A DNA stretch of 37,409 bases from Comchoanobacter sp040266255. GTDB taxonomy: Bacteria; Pseudomonadota; Gammaproteobacteria; Comchoanobacterales; Comchoanobacteraceae. Shown here one piece after another: positions 7,943 to 17,730 of the stretch. Position 1 is the stretch's first letter. The number at the start of each line of letters is the position of its first letter. The stretch is from the NCBI GenBank assembly GCA_040266255.1, contig JBDQEV010000010.1, forward strand, positions 1-37,409, read 5' to 3'. The notes beneath the pieces are model-generated. The model was not told the origin of the DNA. It ran no database searches and saw only the letters and a program-made list of their open reading frames with translations. The position numbers were made by a program, and so were the translations under genes.

Positions 7943-8512
7943 CTAAGGTGCAGGCGAATTAACAACATGTTCCTGGAACTCAGAACGAAGCATTCCTAAC
8001 TTTTTTACATATTGTTTTGCTATTGTAAAATCCTCTTTAGGTATCATTGCGCTAATGCACCACTTTTGCATATATTCATCTTCTACTAGATGCTTTAAAC
8101 CCGAGTCTATACACCATCGATATAATATCATCAGGTCCTTCAATACCTCACTTCCTAGCGGCATAATAGCCCTATATATTCTATTATGTAAAAACTGATT
8201 ATAGTCATCTGACCGAATCGGATGGGCAAGCTCATTAAGAAATGGCGCTACTTCACCTACTTCCGACTCAATTATCTCTAGAAATTTGGATTGACCATAA
8301 AGAGATTTGCATTTTTTTGCGTAAAAATAGGCAAGTGTAGCGTTATATTCAACGCCTGTTCCTGTAAAGTACATATACTCCAGTAATCGAAAAACAATCA
8401 AAGTATTATACTTTATATTATAATTACTATCCGTGACCAAAGAAACTAAATCCTCATATAAACCAGCACCATATAGCGTCTTCGCTTGAAATATAATGTC
8501 ATCTTCGCTCAT
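7943..8512 (-). CDS. Sel1-like repeat protein, function unknown
   Basis: A 189-residue, mainly helical protein. The stretch LLEYMYFTGTGVEYNATLAY followed by FYAKKC fits one Sel1-like (TPR-related) repeat, including the GTGV turn and the alanine before the aromatic pair. The rest lacks a clear repeat, and I see no signal peptide or membrane segment. Sel1 proteins usually act as protein-binding scaffolds and are common among factors of host-associated gammaproteobacteria; any such role here is inference. I start at the ATG at 8510-8512, which has AAGAG about eight bases upstream; the frame extends two codons further to a TTG. It follows the ankyrin-like gene on the same strand with an inverted repeat between them. 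Confidence 0.6.
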   Translation of the reverse strand: MSEDDIIFQAKTLYGAGLYEDLVSLVTDSNYNIKYNTLIVFRLLEYMYFTGTGVEYNATLAYFYAKKCKSLYGQSKFLEIIESEVGEVAPFLNELAHPIRSDDYNQFLHNRIYRAIMPLGSEVLKDLMILYRWCIDSGLKHLVEDEYMQKWCISAMIPKEDFTIAKQYVKKLGMLRSEFQEHVVNSPAP

Positions 8513-8542
8513 TTGCAAACTCTTAAATTACATAACAAGCAC

Positions 8543-8568
8543 TGTATCAAGACAGCTCTATTGATACA
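8543..8568. repeat. Perfect inverted repeat between two accessory genes
   Basis: TGTATCAA (8543-8550) and TTGATACA (8561-8568) are exact reverse complements around a 10-base loop. The element lies 31 bases upstream of the Sel1-like gene start and 33 bases past the stop of the ankyrin-like gene, both on the minus strand. No T-run follows on either strand, so an operator or an RNA hairpin is more likely than a terminator. Confidence 0.5.
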
Positions 8569-8601
8569 ATGTAAAAAGCTCAATATAGTTGTAATGCTAA
8601 A

Positions 8602-9141
8602 TTATGTATGATTGCCTGGCTGACTGGCATAGTGCAATACAGCTCCATATAGGGCACTGAATATACCAACACCTACTATTGCAACTGAAACATAAGTTGT
8701 TGATCTTAAATCAACACTAGTCTCATCATTAGATTGAGATACTGCGTTATTGCGAATAGCAGGTTTTATGCTTAACTCTTTTTTGCGCTCTTCGGCAGCA
8801 GAGCACTGAACTGAGTTTTTACCACCTAATTGCAAAACTGATCTCACATTTCCGAAGGTCTTGGCATAAAAAAATGCATCATGCCCTAACTTATCTTTTG
8901 TATTAATATCACATAACTCAACCACCTTTCTAAGATAGTCTATCGTGTTTTCTTTATTCGATACCGCATACATTAAAATAGTTCTTCCCATAAAGTCCGT
9001 ATCTTTAATCGGAGTTATACGCAGTTTTGTTTCCTCAAAAAGAGTTTCATCTCCATAATATGCTAACATAAAAAATGAATTACTGCCTGGAGGATTTAAA
9101 ATGCAGTTGAGTAAAGTCGTCTTTATAGTTTCTTGTGTCAT
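8602..9141 (-). CDS. Ankyrin-like protein with a C-terminal membrane anchor
   Basis: The 179-residue protein has two degenerate ankyrin-type units near residues 45-105 (DFMGRTILMYAVSNKENT, then DKLGHDAFFYAKTFGNVRSV). A polar linker and a single hydrophobic segment (VAIVGVGIFSALYGAVLHYA) follow, ending about eight residues from the C-terminus. There is no N-terminal signal, so the layout is that of a tail-anchored protein with the ankyrin part in the cytosol. Tail-anchored ankyrin proteins fit secreted effectors that insert into host membranes, but no secretion signal can be shown here. The C-terminus resembles the remnant at 400-738. It is the first gene of the minus-strand island between mutS and ppa. 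Confidence 0.65.
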   Translation of the reverse strand: MTQETIKTTLLNCILNPPGSNSFFMLAYYGDETLFEETKLRITPIKDTDFMGRTILMYAVSNKENTIDYLRKVVELCDINTKDKLGHDAFFYAKTFGNVRSVLQLGGKNSVQCSAAEERKKELSIKPAIRNNAVSQSNDETSVDLRSTTYVSVAIVGVGIFSALYGAVLHYASQPGNHT

Positions 9142-9334
9142 AATGAACTGCCGAATTGTATTTTATTGTTGATATGCAATTAATTCACATGATTAGGTAC
9201 ACTTGACATTACCATCGACCCATCTAAAAATCAATTATTAGAAATAGAGGATACAATATCTTTCATATCAACAATATTGATCATTAAAAAATCGAAATAG
9301 CTACTGTTAAGAAATGATTCAATTTCTCTTTCAC

Positions 9335-9362
9335 TTGTTTAACATCATATTTTTTGTATACT
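9335..9362 (+). promoter_or_regulatory. Probable promoter of ppa
   Basis: TTGTTT at 9335-9340 and TATACT at 9357-9362 are spaced by 16 bases. The expected start, about 9369, lies 19 bases before the ppa ATG. The remainder of the 9142-9384 gap contains short AT-rich palindromes but no gene. Confidence 0.55.
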
Positions 9363-9387
9363 ACACTTATCTAATGTTGAGAATGTG

Positions 9388-9888
9388 ATGAGTAACAAAC
9401 AAATAATGACCGTTGATGTAGTTGTAGAAACAACTCCTCAGACAGGGCCTATTAAATACGAAATTTGTAAAGACACTGGGCATCTAAGAGTCGATAGATT
9501 CTTAGAAACTGCAATGAACTACCCGTGTTTGTATGGTTATATCCCAGGAACACTTTGTGATGACGGTGACGCATGTGATATATTGGTACTCACACATCAT
9601 CATGTCATGCCAGGTGTAGTCCTAGAAGCTAAGCCAGTTGCAATGCTAGTCATGGAAGATGAAGCTGGACTGGACAATAAGATTTTGGCTGTGCCCAGTG
9701 ATCAACTCTCCAAAGACTATGCACATATCAATGACCTAGCAGATGTCCCTCAGAGTGTAATTCAGCAAATAGAACACTTTTTCAAACACTATAAAGATTT
9801 AAATCCTGATAAGTGGGTGAAGATTTCTGATTGGAAAGACGCTGCTGCAGCTCAAGCTGAAATTGAAAAAAGCAAACAATCAATTTAA
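9388..9888 (+). CDS. ppa: Inorganic pyrophosphatase (family I)
   Basis: This soluble hexameric enzyme hydrolyses the pyrophosphate released by DNA, RNA, protein and other syntheses. The 166-residue product matches the prokaryotic family I length and motifs: PIKYEICKDTG, VDRF, YPCLYGYIPGTL, the metal-binding DGDACDILV at 59-67 and EDEAGLDNKI further on, then HFFKHYKDLNPDKWV. I start at the ATG at 9388 rather than the GTG one codon earlier; GAGAA lies just upstream. It stands alone after its own promoter and is followed by the tRNA-Phe gene on the same strand, 43 bases downstream, which might be read through from it. The assignment is secure. Confidence 0.97.
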   Translation: MSNKQIMTVDVVVETTPQTGPIKYEICKDTGHLRVDRFLETAMNYPCLYGYIPGTLCDDGDACDILVLTHHHVMPGVVLEAKPVAMLVMEDEAGLDNKILAVPSDQLSKDYAHINDLADVPQSVIQQIEHFFKHYKDLNPDKWVKISDWKDAAAAQAEIEKSKQSI

Positions 9889-9931
9889 TTACTTGACCAA
9901 TGCGCAAGTAACTGTTAAATTTTTCCTAAAT

Positions 9932-10004
9932 GGCCAGATAGCTCAGTAGGTAGAGCAGTGGACTGAAAATCCTCGTGTCGGCAGTTCGATTCTGCCTCTG
10001 GCCA
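9932..10004 (+). tRNA. tRNA-Phe (GAA)
   Basis: The cloverleaf is clear: acceptor GGCCAGA with TCTGGCC, D arm GCTC/GAGC, anticodon loop CTGAAAA giving GAA, T arm GGCAG-TTCGATT-CTGCC, discriminator A. The CCA end is not encoded (ATT follows), so CCA addition is required. The anticodon stem, GTGGA against TCCTC, contains one T-T mismatch at its second pair, where the E. coli tRNA has an unbroken stem. The gene ends three bases before the yggX stop on the opposite strand. Confidence 0.95.
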
Positions 10005-10006
10005 AT

Positions 10007-10228
10007 TCATTCCTCAAACAAAAAAGAAAGCATTTCTTCTTCTAAGAACTGCTGGGACTTTTCGTCCAATAAATCCAATCTGTACTCATTAATTAACTTT
10101 GTTTGATGCCCTAGCCACATCTGCCATGCTGGCATTGAAATCGACGAGATCAGCCTTTCACCCAGCGGACCTGGAAAAGGCTGATAATCTAACGCAGGTT
10201 GATCTGTTTTAAGCTTAGCACAAAACAT
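10007..10228 (-). CDS. yggX: Fe(2+)-trafficking protein YggX
   Basis: YggX is a small cytoplasmic protein linked to protection of iron-sulfur clusters from oxidation. The 73-residue product matches it across its length: MFCAKLK with the conserved cysteine at residue 3, LDYQPFPGPLGERL, ISMPAWQMWLGHQTKLINEYRL, and the EEEMLSFLF end. It is slightly shorter at the N-terminus than E. coli YggX. The ATG overlaps the malic enzyme stop, so it is probably the last gene of the minus-strand operon that includes the malic enzyme. Its 3' end meets the tRNA-Phe gene tail to tail. Molecular function in the family is still debated; identity is not in doubt. Confidence 0.94.
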   Translation of the reverse strand: MFCAKLKTDQPALDYQPFPGPLGERLISSISMPAWQMWLGHQTKLINEYRLDLLDEKSQQFLEEEMLSFLFEE

Positions 10229-11373
10229 TACTCATCAACTGATTGTTTCATTGCTTGCTCAAATGCCTCAACCAAGCGTGTATCAAAAGGACCAGGGACT
10301 ATGCTTTCTGAATCAGGCTTTTCCACTAGTGCTGATAAAGCAACTGCACAGTTTGCAATCATATGTGGCGTAATTTGCTTAATTCGAAGTTTAAGTGCTG
10401 CCTTGAGAATATATGGAAATGCCAATACATTATTGATCTGATTTGGGAGATCACTTCGCCCTGTAGCATATATTGCATTAGCATGATGTGCTTTAACTGC
10501 TTCATATGACACTTCAGGAACTGGATTAGAAAGTGCAAATATGATTGGCTTTGGAGCCATTTTTTCTAAATGTCTTTCTGGCAAAGCATTCGGTGCAGCG
10601 AGCCCAATAAACACATTTGCATCTACCATTGCTTCCTCAATAGAGGTATGATTTTCTTTCGCAAAAGGCTTTTTGAATTCAGGTAAATCTCTTTCCTTAT
10701 GAATCACTCCTTTACGGTCCATAAGGTAAAAGTTATCTTTACTAGCACCTAAGTCCAATAAGATATTTGCAACAGCAACGCCTGCTGCACCTGCCCCTAG
10801 CAAAACAATTTTTGCCTGACTGATTAAGATATCTTGTACTTTTAGAGCATTAATTAATCCTGCAGCGACAACAATAGCTGTACCATGCTGATCATCATGA
10901 AAGACTGGAATATCTAATCTACGCTTTAATTCAGTTTCAATATAAAAACAGTCTGGGGAGCGAATATCCTCTAAATTAATGGCACCAAATGTTGGTGCAA
11001 TAGCTTCAATAATATCGACTAGCTTTTCTGGGTTTTCTTCATTCACCTCAATATCAAAAACATCTACATCAGCCATCTTTTTAAATAAAACGCCCTTCCC
11101 CTCCATCACAGGCTTTGCTGCATGTGGTCCAACATTCCCTAAACCTAAAACTGCTGTACCATTTGTTATTACTGCAACTAAATTAGGTTTATTGGTATAT
11201 TGATAGACCTGCTCTTTATCTTTTGCAATTTCTTCTACTGGGTAAGCAACACCTGGACTATACCCCATTGATAAATCATCTTGATTATTTGTTGGCTTTG
11301 TAATCTCAATTGCTAATTTACCTGGCTTTGGTAAACTGTGATAATCTAAACACTTCTTTTTAAAAGTAGTCAT
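10228..11373 (-). CDS. Malic enzyme, oxaloacetate-decarboxylating (short form)
   Basis: The enzyme oxidatively decarboxylates malate to pyruvate with NAD or NADP. The catalytic half shows the tyrosine region MGYSPGVAYP, TNGTAVLGLGNVGPHAAKPVMEGK with the conserved lysine, and the metal site NLEDIRSPDCF followed by PVFHDDQHGTA. The dinucleotide fold carries VLLGAGAAGVAVA. At 381 residues it contains only the malic enzyme domains; the phosphotransacetylase-like domain of the long MaeB form is absent. Short forms exist in other bacteria, so this is not evidence of decay. The ATG follows a clear AAGGAG. It lies 21 bases after the M16 protease gene and overlaps yggX, consistent with one operon. Coenzyme preference cannot be read with confidence. 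Confidence 0.92.
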   Translation of the reverse strand: MTTFKKKCLDYHSLPKPGKLAIEITKPTNNQDDLSMGYSPGVAYPVEEIAKDKEQVYQYTNKPNLVAVITNGTAVLGLGNVGPHAAKPVMEGKGVLFKKMADVDVFDIEVNEENPEKLVDIIEAIAPTFGAINLEDIRSPDCFYIETELKRRLDIPVFHDDQHGTAIVVAAGLINALKVQDILISQAKIVLLGAGAAGVAVANILLDLGASKDNFYLMDRKGVIHKERDLPEFKKPFAKENHTSIEEAMVDANVFIGLAAPNALPERHLEKMAPKPIIFALSNPVPEVSYEAVKAHHANAIYATGRSDLPNQINNVLAFPYILKAALKLRIKQITPHMIANCAVALSALVEKPDSESIVPGPFDTRLVEAFEQAMKQSVDE

Positions 11374-11394
11374 TTTTTCTCCTTAGAATTACTG

Positions 11395-14169
11395 TTATAT
11401 ATTTGGTTGCTGATAGATGAGGCTTGATTGAAACTCAGACATATCTGTTAACTCAGCTTCACAGTTAACAGAAACCTTTAACTGATTTTTTTGTTTCACC
11501 ATATGTTGCTGCCACCAATCTAATATATCTGATTTTTCTACCGCTTGAACCAGACTTGCCAATTGCTCCTTAATTTCAAAATTATAGAGCTGACTTAAAA
11601 CTTCTGATGAGTAGAAACTATACTTACTGCTCATGGATGTAAAAGGATGCTGTAAGCTATCTAGCATAACTTTCTTGACTTGAGCAACCTTTTCCTCAGA
11701 TAAACCCTCTAGCCAGCTTTCTTGATCCATAATGTACCTTGCAATGTGTCCATCTACATCCTGACAAGAATGTGATGGTGACTGCACACCAAACTTAATA
11801 AATGGCACACGATATGATGGTGCAAAACGCTCATAAACAATATACCCAAGCTGGTGCTCTGTTCTTAGATCTTCAAAAAATCCAGGCTGTATCAAGCGAG
11901 ACACTAAGCTAGCAATAGTATAACTGTGTAAATTATTTTCAGCTTGATACAAATGTGTAATTGCAATGTCATTATGATCATTGACTGTTTGCACTGCATT
12001 CATATTTTCTAATGCTACGACTTTACTCAAATAAACAGGCGTGAAACCACCTTCAACATTCTGCACAAGTGACTGTAGGAGCTCTAAATCAGAGTTTTGA
12101 TCAAGCTGTCCATATGAAAAAGCTTCAACCTTAAGGTCGCTAAATAGCTGCTTAGCAACAGACTGCACATCAACAAAAGTAATTGCCTGCAGTATTGCTT
12201 CGTACTCTTCATCCAAAATTGAATCTTGTTTAACCAAATCCTGCACAGTTGATTCTGCAAGCCTAAATGGTGGCTGCAAACGCCTACTTTTAAACTCTCT
12301 CAGTAATCTTTCTTTGACCTGTAAAAAATCACTCTCCGTCATACTTTTCGTATAACTATTCACAAAGTTAAGCAACTCAGGCATGAGTGATGGTGCACCA
12401 CTCCATCGTACATTTTCAATTAGCAATACATCTCTCCCTGCACTAAAGCTAATCATATTTTGAGCACTATTAGCCTGATAGAATTCACGAGTAGATTCAT
12501 GTGCAATCATCTCTGCTAGTATGAGTGTAGCCACACGCTTGGGGTGATCTAATCCCGCTAACTTGGACATTTTAGCAATCGTAAATACCTTGGGTAGCTT
12601 AAATGTATCATCATACATTTGCCAAAACCTAAAATTTTGATGTTCTGAAGCGACTTCAATTGGCTTTGACTCTCCTTTGATACTTGGGATATCCTCTGGC
12701 AAGTAACGATTTATCTTGGGCAACTCAAAGTTAAAGTTTGTTTTCTTCCAGCTTTGTATTCTTTGATTTGATAGCTTCTCAACCTGATACTCAACACCAA
12801 AGTAAGGATCAATTTCTGTTGTTTCAACATCAGGTCCCAATAGCATAATTCGAGCATTTTCTAGCTGCATTTGAGAAAGTGCATCTTCAATACGATCTGC
12901 ATCATACTGGTATAAATTAGTCACAAATCTAGCTTTATTCAATTCTTCAGGCTGATACTCACTGAGTGCGCTTACATAGTAATTCACTTGTGACATTGCA
13001 TCTTCATTATCCTGATACAAGTAGCTCAAAGTGCCTATCTTTTGCATCTCATGGAAACGCCATCTCTCAATACCTTGTTTTTTAGCTAACTGAATTGCTT
13101 GTTGTGATGCAGATATCACCTGATCTACATTTTGATATCCAAGTTCAGTCATATCTATTTGGAATGAAACAATCACTTCTGAATCAGAAACACGCCTTGA
13201 ACCAACTGAAAAACCCTCAATTAATCTATTTTCTTTCAACTGGTCAATCATGGTTCCTGGGCTCTCATTCCCAATTAAGCTTGAGATATATGATGTATCT
13301 ACGTAGTGATAATCTTGCTTTGAAATTTGCACAGGAAAATCGATACCTAAAACATATGTGTTAGCCAATGTCTTCACTGAAACATAAGTTGCTTTTTCTT
13401 TAGCCGACAAATATGGCTGATGTACTTCAATAGACTTCTTGCCTCGCTCAATGCGACTTAACTTCTCAAGTGTTTTTGCTTTCAATACAGTATTATCTTT
13501 TGGCATTACTGCTACAAAATACATATTACGCCCAACATAATGAGTTTCATAAAAGGAACGCAATGCCTCTTGCAAAGTCATCTCCCCATCAACCAAAGTA
13601 TCTAAATTTCCAATTGTAAACCGATGATGTGGATGTGACTGGTTAGCAGTTAAGTTAGACACATGAAATGCTCGCCAACCATCATTCTTTAAATGCATTT
13701 TAAATTCAGAGTCAACCGCATTTTTTTCACGCTCTATGTACTTCGCATCTAAAGCAGGAGTCGTGAAAAAAGAAGTAAACATATCAATAGCAACATCAAA
13801 GTAATCATGATTAACACTAAAATAGTATTGTGTTTTGTCTAATCCAGTAAAAGCATTCGTATATCCACCGTGGTGCGCCACAAACGTTTGTAACTGATCA
13901 ACTTCAGGGTAATCCTCACTACCTATAAATAGCATATGCTCTAGAAAATGAGCCAACCCCTGCTTATCCATAGGGTCCTGTTGAGACCCAACACCAATAC
14001 GCATTGCTGCAGCTGATTCTTTCACATTAGGATCTGTAATGAATAGAACTTTCATGCCATTATCTAGCTCATGCATATCAAACTGACGCAGATCTAAAGG
14101 ACTCTGCTCTACACAAACACTCCAAATACAAACTGTCGTTAAAATCAAAAAACTAGCAAACTTTTTCAT
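11395..14169 (-). CDS. Periplasmic M16 zinc protease, pitrilysin/insulinase-like
   Basis: A 924-residue peptidase of the size and order of pitrilysin (protease III), which degrades peptides in the periplasm. A hydrophobic N-terminus (FASFLILTTVCIWSVCV) looks like a Sec signal. The zinc site HFLEH at 74-78, with the distal Glu155 in NAVDSEFKMH, has the family spacing. The catalytically inactive C-terminal half includes FFEDLRTEHQLGYIVYERF, the substrate-binding segment of this family. The start codon overlaps the stop of the small membrane protein gene (ATGA), and the malic enzyme follows 21 bases downstream, so the genes are probably co-transcribed. The exact substrate cannot be told; ptrA-type function is the best guess. 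Confidence 0.92.
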   Translation of the reverse strand: MKKFASFLILTTVCIWSVCVEQSPLDLRQFDMHELDNGMKVLFITDPNVKESAAAMRIGVGSQQDPMDKQGLAHFLEHMLFIGSEDYPEVDQLQTFVAHHGGYTNAFTGLDKTQYYFSVNHDYFDVAIDMFTSFFTTPALDAKYIEREKNAVDSEFKMHLKNDGWRAFHVSNLTANQSHPHHRFTIGNLDTLVDGEMTLQEALRSFYETHYVGRNMYFVAVMPKDNTVLKAKTLEKLSRIERGKKSIEVHQPYLSAKEKATYVSVKTLANTYVLGIDFPVQISKQDYHYVDTSYISSLIGNESPGTMIDQLKENRLIEGFSVGSRRVSDSEVIVSFQIDMTELGYQNVDQVISASQQAIQLAKKQGIERWRFHEMQKIGTLSYLYQDNEDAMSQVNYYVSALSEYQPEELNKARFVTNLYQYDADRIEDALSQMQLENARIMLLGPDVETTEIDPYFGVEYQVEKLSNQRIQSWKKTNFNFELPKINRYLPEDIPSIKGESKPIEVASEHQNFRFWQMYDDTFKLPKVFTIAKMSKLAGLDHPKRVATLILAEMIAHESTREFYQANSAQNMISFSAGRDVLLIENVRWSGAPSLMPELLNFVNSYTKSMTESDFLQVKERLLREFKSRRLQPPFRLAESTVQDLVKQDSILDEEYEAILQAITFVDVQSVAKQLFSDLKVEAFSYGQLDQNSDLELLQSLVQNVEGGFTPVYLSKVVALENMNAVQTVNDHNDIAITHLYQAENNLHSYTIASLVSRLIQPGFFEDLRTEHQLGYIVYERFAPSYRVPFIKFGVQSPSHSCQDVDGHIARYIMDQESWLEGLSEEKVAQVKKVMLDSLQHPFTSMSSKYSFYSSEVLSQLYNFEIKEQLASLVQAVEKSDILDWWQQHMVKQKNQLKVSVNCEAELTDMSEFQSSLIYQQPNI

Positions 14170-14399
14170 TTTTCTTCCTTCACAGTACTAAAAACCATTC
14201 CCTGACGACTTTTCAGCCAATAAAAAGTTCCAGCAACTGATGTAAACAAACTGATGTAAACCATCATGACCATCGCAGGACTATTGCTATTCATCATATT
14301 AGAACCTAAAAGTATTAAAGCTATTAACATTGATAACGGCAGCAATAAACAAAATCGCCAAAAAAATGCCAATGAAAGACTGAAAAGACTTTTGTTCAT
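14166..14399 (-). CDS. Small two-helix membrane protein, unknown function
   Basis: A 77-residue protein with two hydrophobic segments, FWRFCLLLPLSMLIALILLG and MVMMVYISLFTSVAGTFYWL, joined by a short polar loop, and a charged C-terminus ending in KEEK. The ATG at 14397-14399 has GGAG eight bases upstream; a longer frame to 14468 would run back into the groEL terminator and is unlikely. The last codon overlaps the start of the M16 protease gene (ATGA), implying translational coupling. No family is recognised. It may be the first gene of the protease-malic enzyme-yggX operon. Confidence 0.6.
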   Translation of the reverse strand: MNKSLFSLSLAFFWRFCLLLPLSMLIALILLGSNMMNSNSPAMVMMVYISLFTSVAGTFYWLKSRQGMVFSTVKEEK

Positions 14400-14453
14400 A
14401 TCATACTCCGAACTAGACTCTATTATCCTAGAGTCCGGGGCTAAAATTTGCAA

Positions 14454-14479
14454 GAAAAAAGGAGGCATAAGCCCCCTCT
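14454..14479 (-). terminator. Intrinsic terminator of groESL
   Basis: On the minus strand AGGGGGC-TTAT-GCCTCCT (one G-T wobble) is followed by TTTTTT. It lies 24 bases after the groEL stop and separates groEL from the next operon on the same strand. Confidence 0.8.
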
Positions 14480-14500
14480 TTTCTCATTCACTACATGAGG

Positions 14501-16165
<1,665 letters not shown>

Positions 16166-16175
16166 AATTTTCCTC

Positions 16176-16469
16176 CTATTCTACAATTGCTAAAATATCT
16201 TCTTCACGTATGATGTGGTACTTCTCACCATCTTGCTCTATCTCAGTTGCTGAGTATGCATTAAATACAACCAGCTGACCTTCTTTCAGGCTAACTGCCT
16301 GTAAACTTCCGTTCACTAGCTTGCCTTCGCCAACTGCAACAACAGTCCCTCTACTTAACTTCTCGTCTGTTTGTGTTGGCACATAAATCCCGCCAGAACT
16401 TTTTTCCTCAATTTGTAGTAGCTTGATGATGACACGATCGTGTCTTGGTATCAATTTCAGTTTAGACAT
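16176..16469 (-). CDS. groES: Co-chaperonin GroES
   Basis: GroES caps the GroEL ring as a heptameric lid. The 97-residue product has the usual length, N-terminal LIPRHDRVIIK, a mobile loop near residues 22-42 containing SSGGIYVPTQTDEKLSRG, and the VVAVGEGKL and EEDILAIVE strands. In E. coli the GroEL-contacting triplet is IVL; here it is IYV, a conservative variation. The ATG has a strong GGAAGGAG upstream. groEL follows ten bases later. A candidate heat-shock promoter precedes it, and dapE starts divergently. Confidence 0.97.
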   Translation of the reverse strand: MSKLKLIPRHDRVIIKLLQIEEKSSGGIYVPTQTDEKLSRGTVVAVGEGKLVNGSLQAVSLKEGQLVVFNAYSATEIEQDGEKYHIIREEDILAIVE

Positions 16470-16507
16470 AATTACTCCTTCCAGTTTTCATTTTATCACT
16501 GAATACA

Positions 16508-16535
16508 TCATAAGGATGGATCTATTTTTTTAAAG
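16508..16535 (-). promoter_or_regulatory. Candidate heat-shock (sigma-32) promoter of groESL
   Basis: On the minus strand CTTTAAA (16535-16529) and CCTTATGA (16515-16508) are spaced by 13 bases, resembling CTTGAAA-N11-16-CCCCATNT. The -10 match is partial, so this is tentative. No CIRCE-type inverted repeat is visible between groES and dapE. Confidence 0.35.
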
Positions 16536-16588
16536 GGCTACTAAAATTGATTTTTACATTAAGATAAAAAAGCTGTTAAGCTAACGCT

Positions 16589-17710
16589 ATGAAAATGGAC
16601 ACCCAATACTTAAAAGACTTAATCGCTCAGCCTTCTATCACACCCAGAGATCATGGCTGTAAAGATATTATTGCTCGCTATTTAAACTTATCTCCCCTCG
16701 ATTTATCTATTTCAGATACTGCTAACTATTATTTTGAAACTAAATCAGATGGTCCGTTACTATTGTTTTTAGGTCATACAGACGTTGTCAATCCAGGCGC
16801 ATACTCAAGCTGGAAAACTCCTCCATTTGAGCTCCACACCATTGAAGAACAACTCTATGGCAGAGGGCTAGTTGATATGAAAGGCGCCATTTGGGCTTTC
16901 TCACATGTCATGAAACATACAAACTCAGATCTCCGTTTAGGCATGCTCTTAACAAGCGATGAAGAGGGAACGGGCATAAATGGTATTCCAGCCATTATTC
17001 CCAAGTTAGCAAAGAATCATATTATACCCTCTTGGCTACTGGTCGGAGAACCAACAAGCCAAGATCAAGTCGGTGATACCTATAAAACTGCGCGAAGAGG
17101 TTCCGCACACTTTCAACTCAGTATCAAAGGAAAACAAGGGCATACCGCATACCCTCACCTTGCTAAAAACCCATGTAATAAACTAACAGCCTTCTTTCAA
17201 CAACTCAGTCAATTGTCTCAGCTTTTACCTGAATGCGACCTTTCAATTTACCATCTTAGCACGAATAGCAGTGTTGAGAATATGATACCTCAATCTGTGA
17301 CCATCAAAATCAACTTGCGCTACCACCTAATGTCTGATTATGAACTTACACTTAAAACTTTAAAAGTGATTGATCCAGAACTAAAGTGCCGCATTAGTGC
17401 ACAGCCCTATTCAAGCAAAGAAAACTTATTACCATCTATTATAGAGCAAGTCTCATTGGATGTATTAGGCATACATGCAAACCCTTCCGTACTTGGAGGT
17501 ACAAGTGATGCAAGATGGTTTGAGAGCATCTGCCCAAACATTATAGAGTACGGCTTAAAAAACAAAACAGCACATCAATGCAATGAAAGCTGTTCTTACC
17601 AAGACCTTCTGACACTGACCCATCTCTACCAGCATTTTGTTAAATCACTTAGCGCAACACTCAAAACTAATTCTGAAAGTACACCAGATATGGTTATAAT
17701 GGATCAATAG
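16589..17710 (+). CDS. dapE: Succinyl-diaminopimelate desuccinylase
   Basis: DapE removes succinate from N-succinyl-LL-diaminopimelate in the pathway to lysine and the peptidoglycan cross-linking residue meso-DAP. The 373-residue protein has the dinuclear zinc site residues in order: His63 and Asp65 in LGHTDVV, Asp96 in GRGLVDMKGA, Glu125/Glu126 in TSDEEG, Glu154 in VGEPTS and His329 in KTAHQCNE. RRGSAHFQLSIKGKQGHTAYP and GGTSDARW are typical of DapE rather than of ArgE. The ATG at 16589 has only a weak ribosome-binding site, and an in-frame ATG follows two codons later. The C-terminal 20 residues look like a polar extension. Presence of dapE implies the cell makes its own DAP, hence a wall. 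Confidence 0.94.
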   Translation: MKMDTQYLKDLIAQPSITPRDHGCKDIIARYLNLSPLDLSISDTANYYFETKSDGPLLLFLGHTDVVNPGAYSSWKTPPFELHTIEEQLYGRGLVDMKGAIWAFSHVMKHTNSDLRLGMLLTSDEEGTGINGIPAIIPKLAKNHIIPSWLLVGEPTSQDQVGDTYKTARRGSAHFQLSIKGKQGHTAYPHLAKNPCNKLTAFFQQLSQLSQLLPECDLSIYHLSTNSSVENMIPQSVTIKINLRYHLMSDYELTLKTLKVIDPELKCRISAQPYSSKENLLPSIIEQVSLDVLGIHANPSVLGGTSDARWFESICPNIIEYGLKNKTAHQCNESCSYQDLLTLTHLYQHFVKSLSATLKTNSESTPDMVIMDQ

Positions 17711-17730
17711 TACTGTATTAATGAGCAAAT

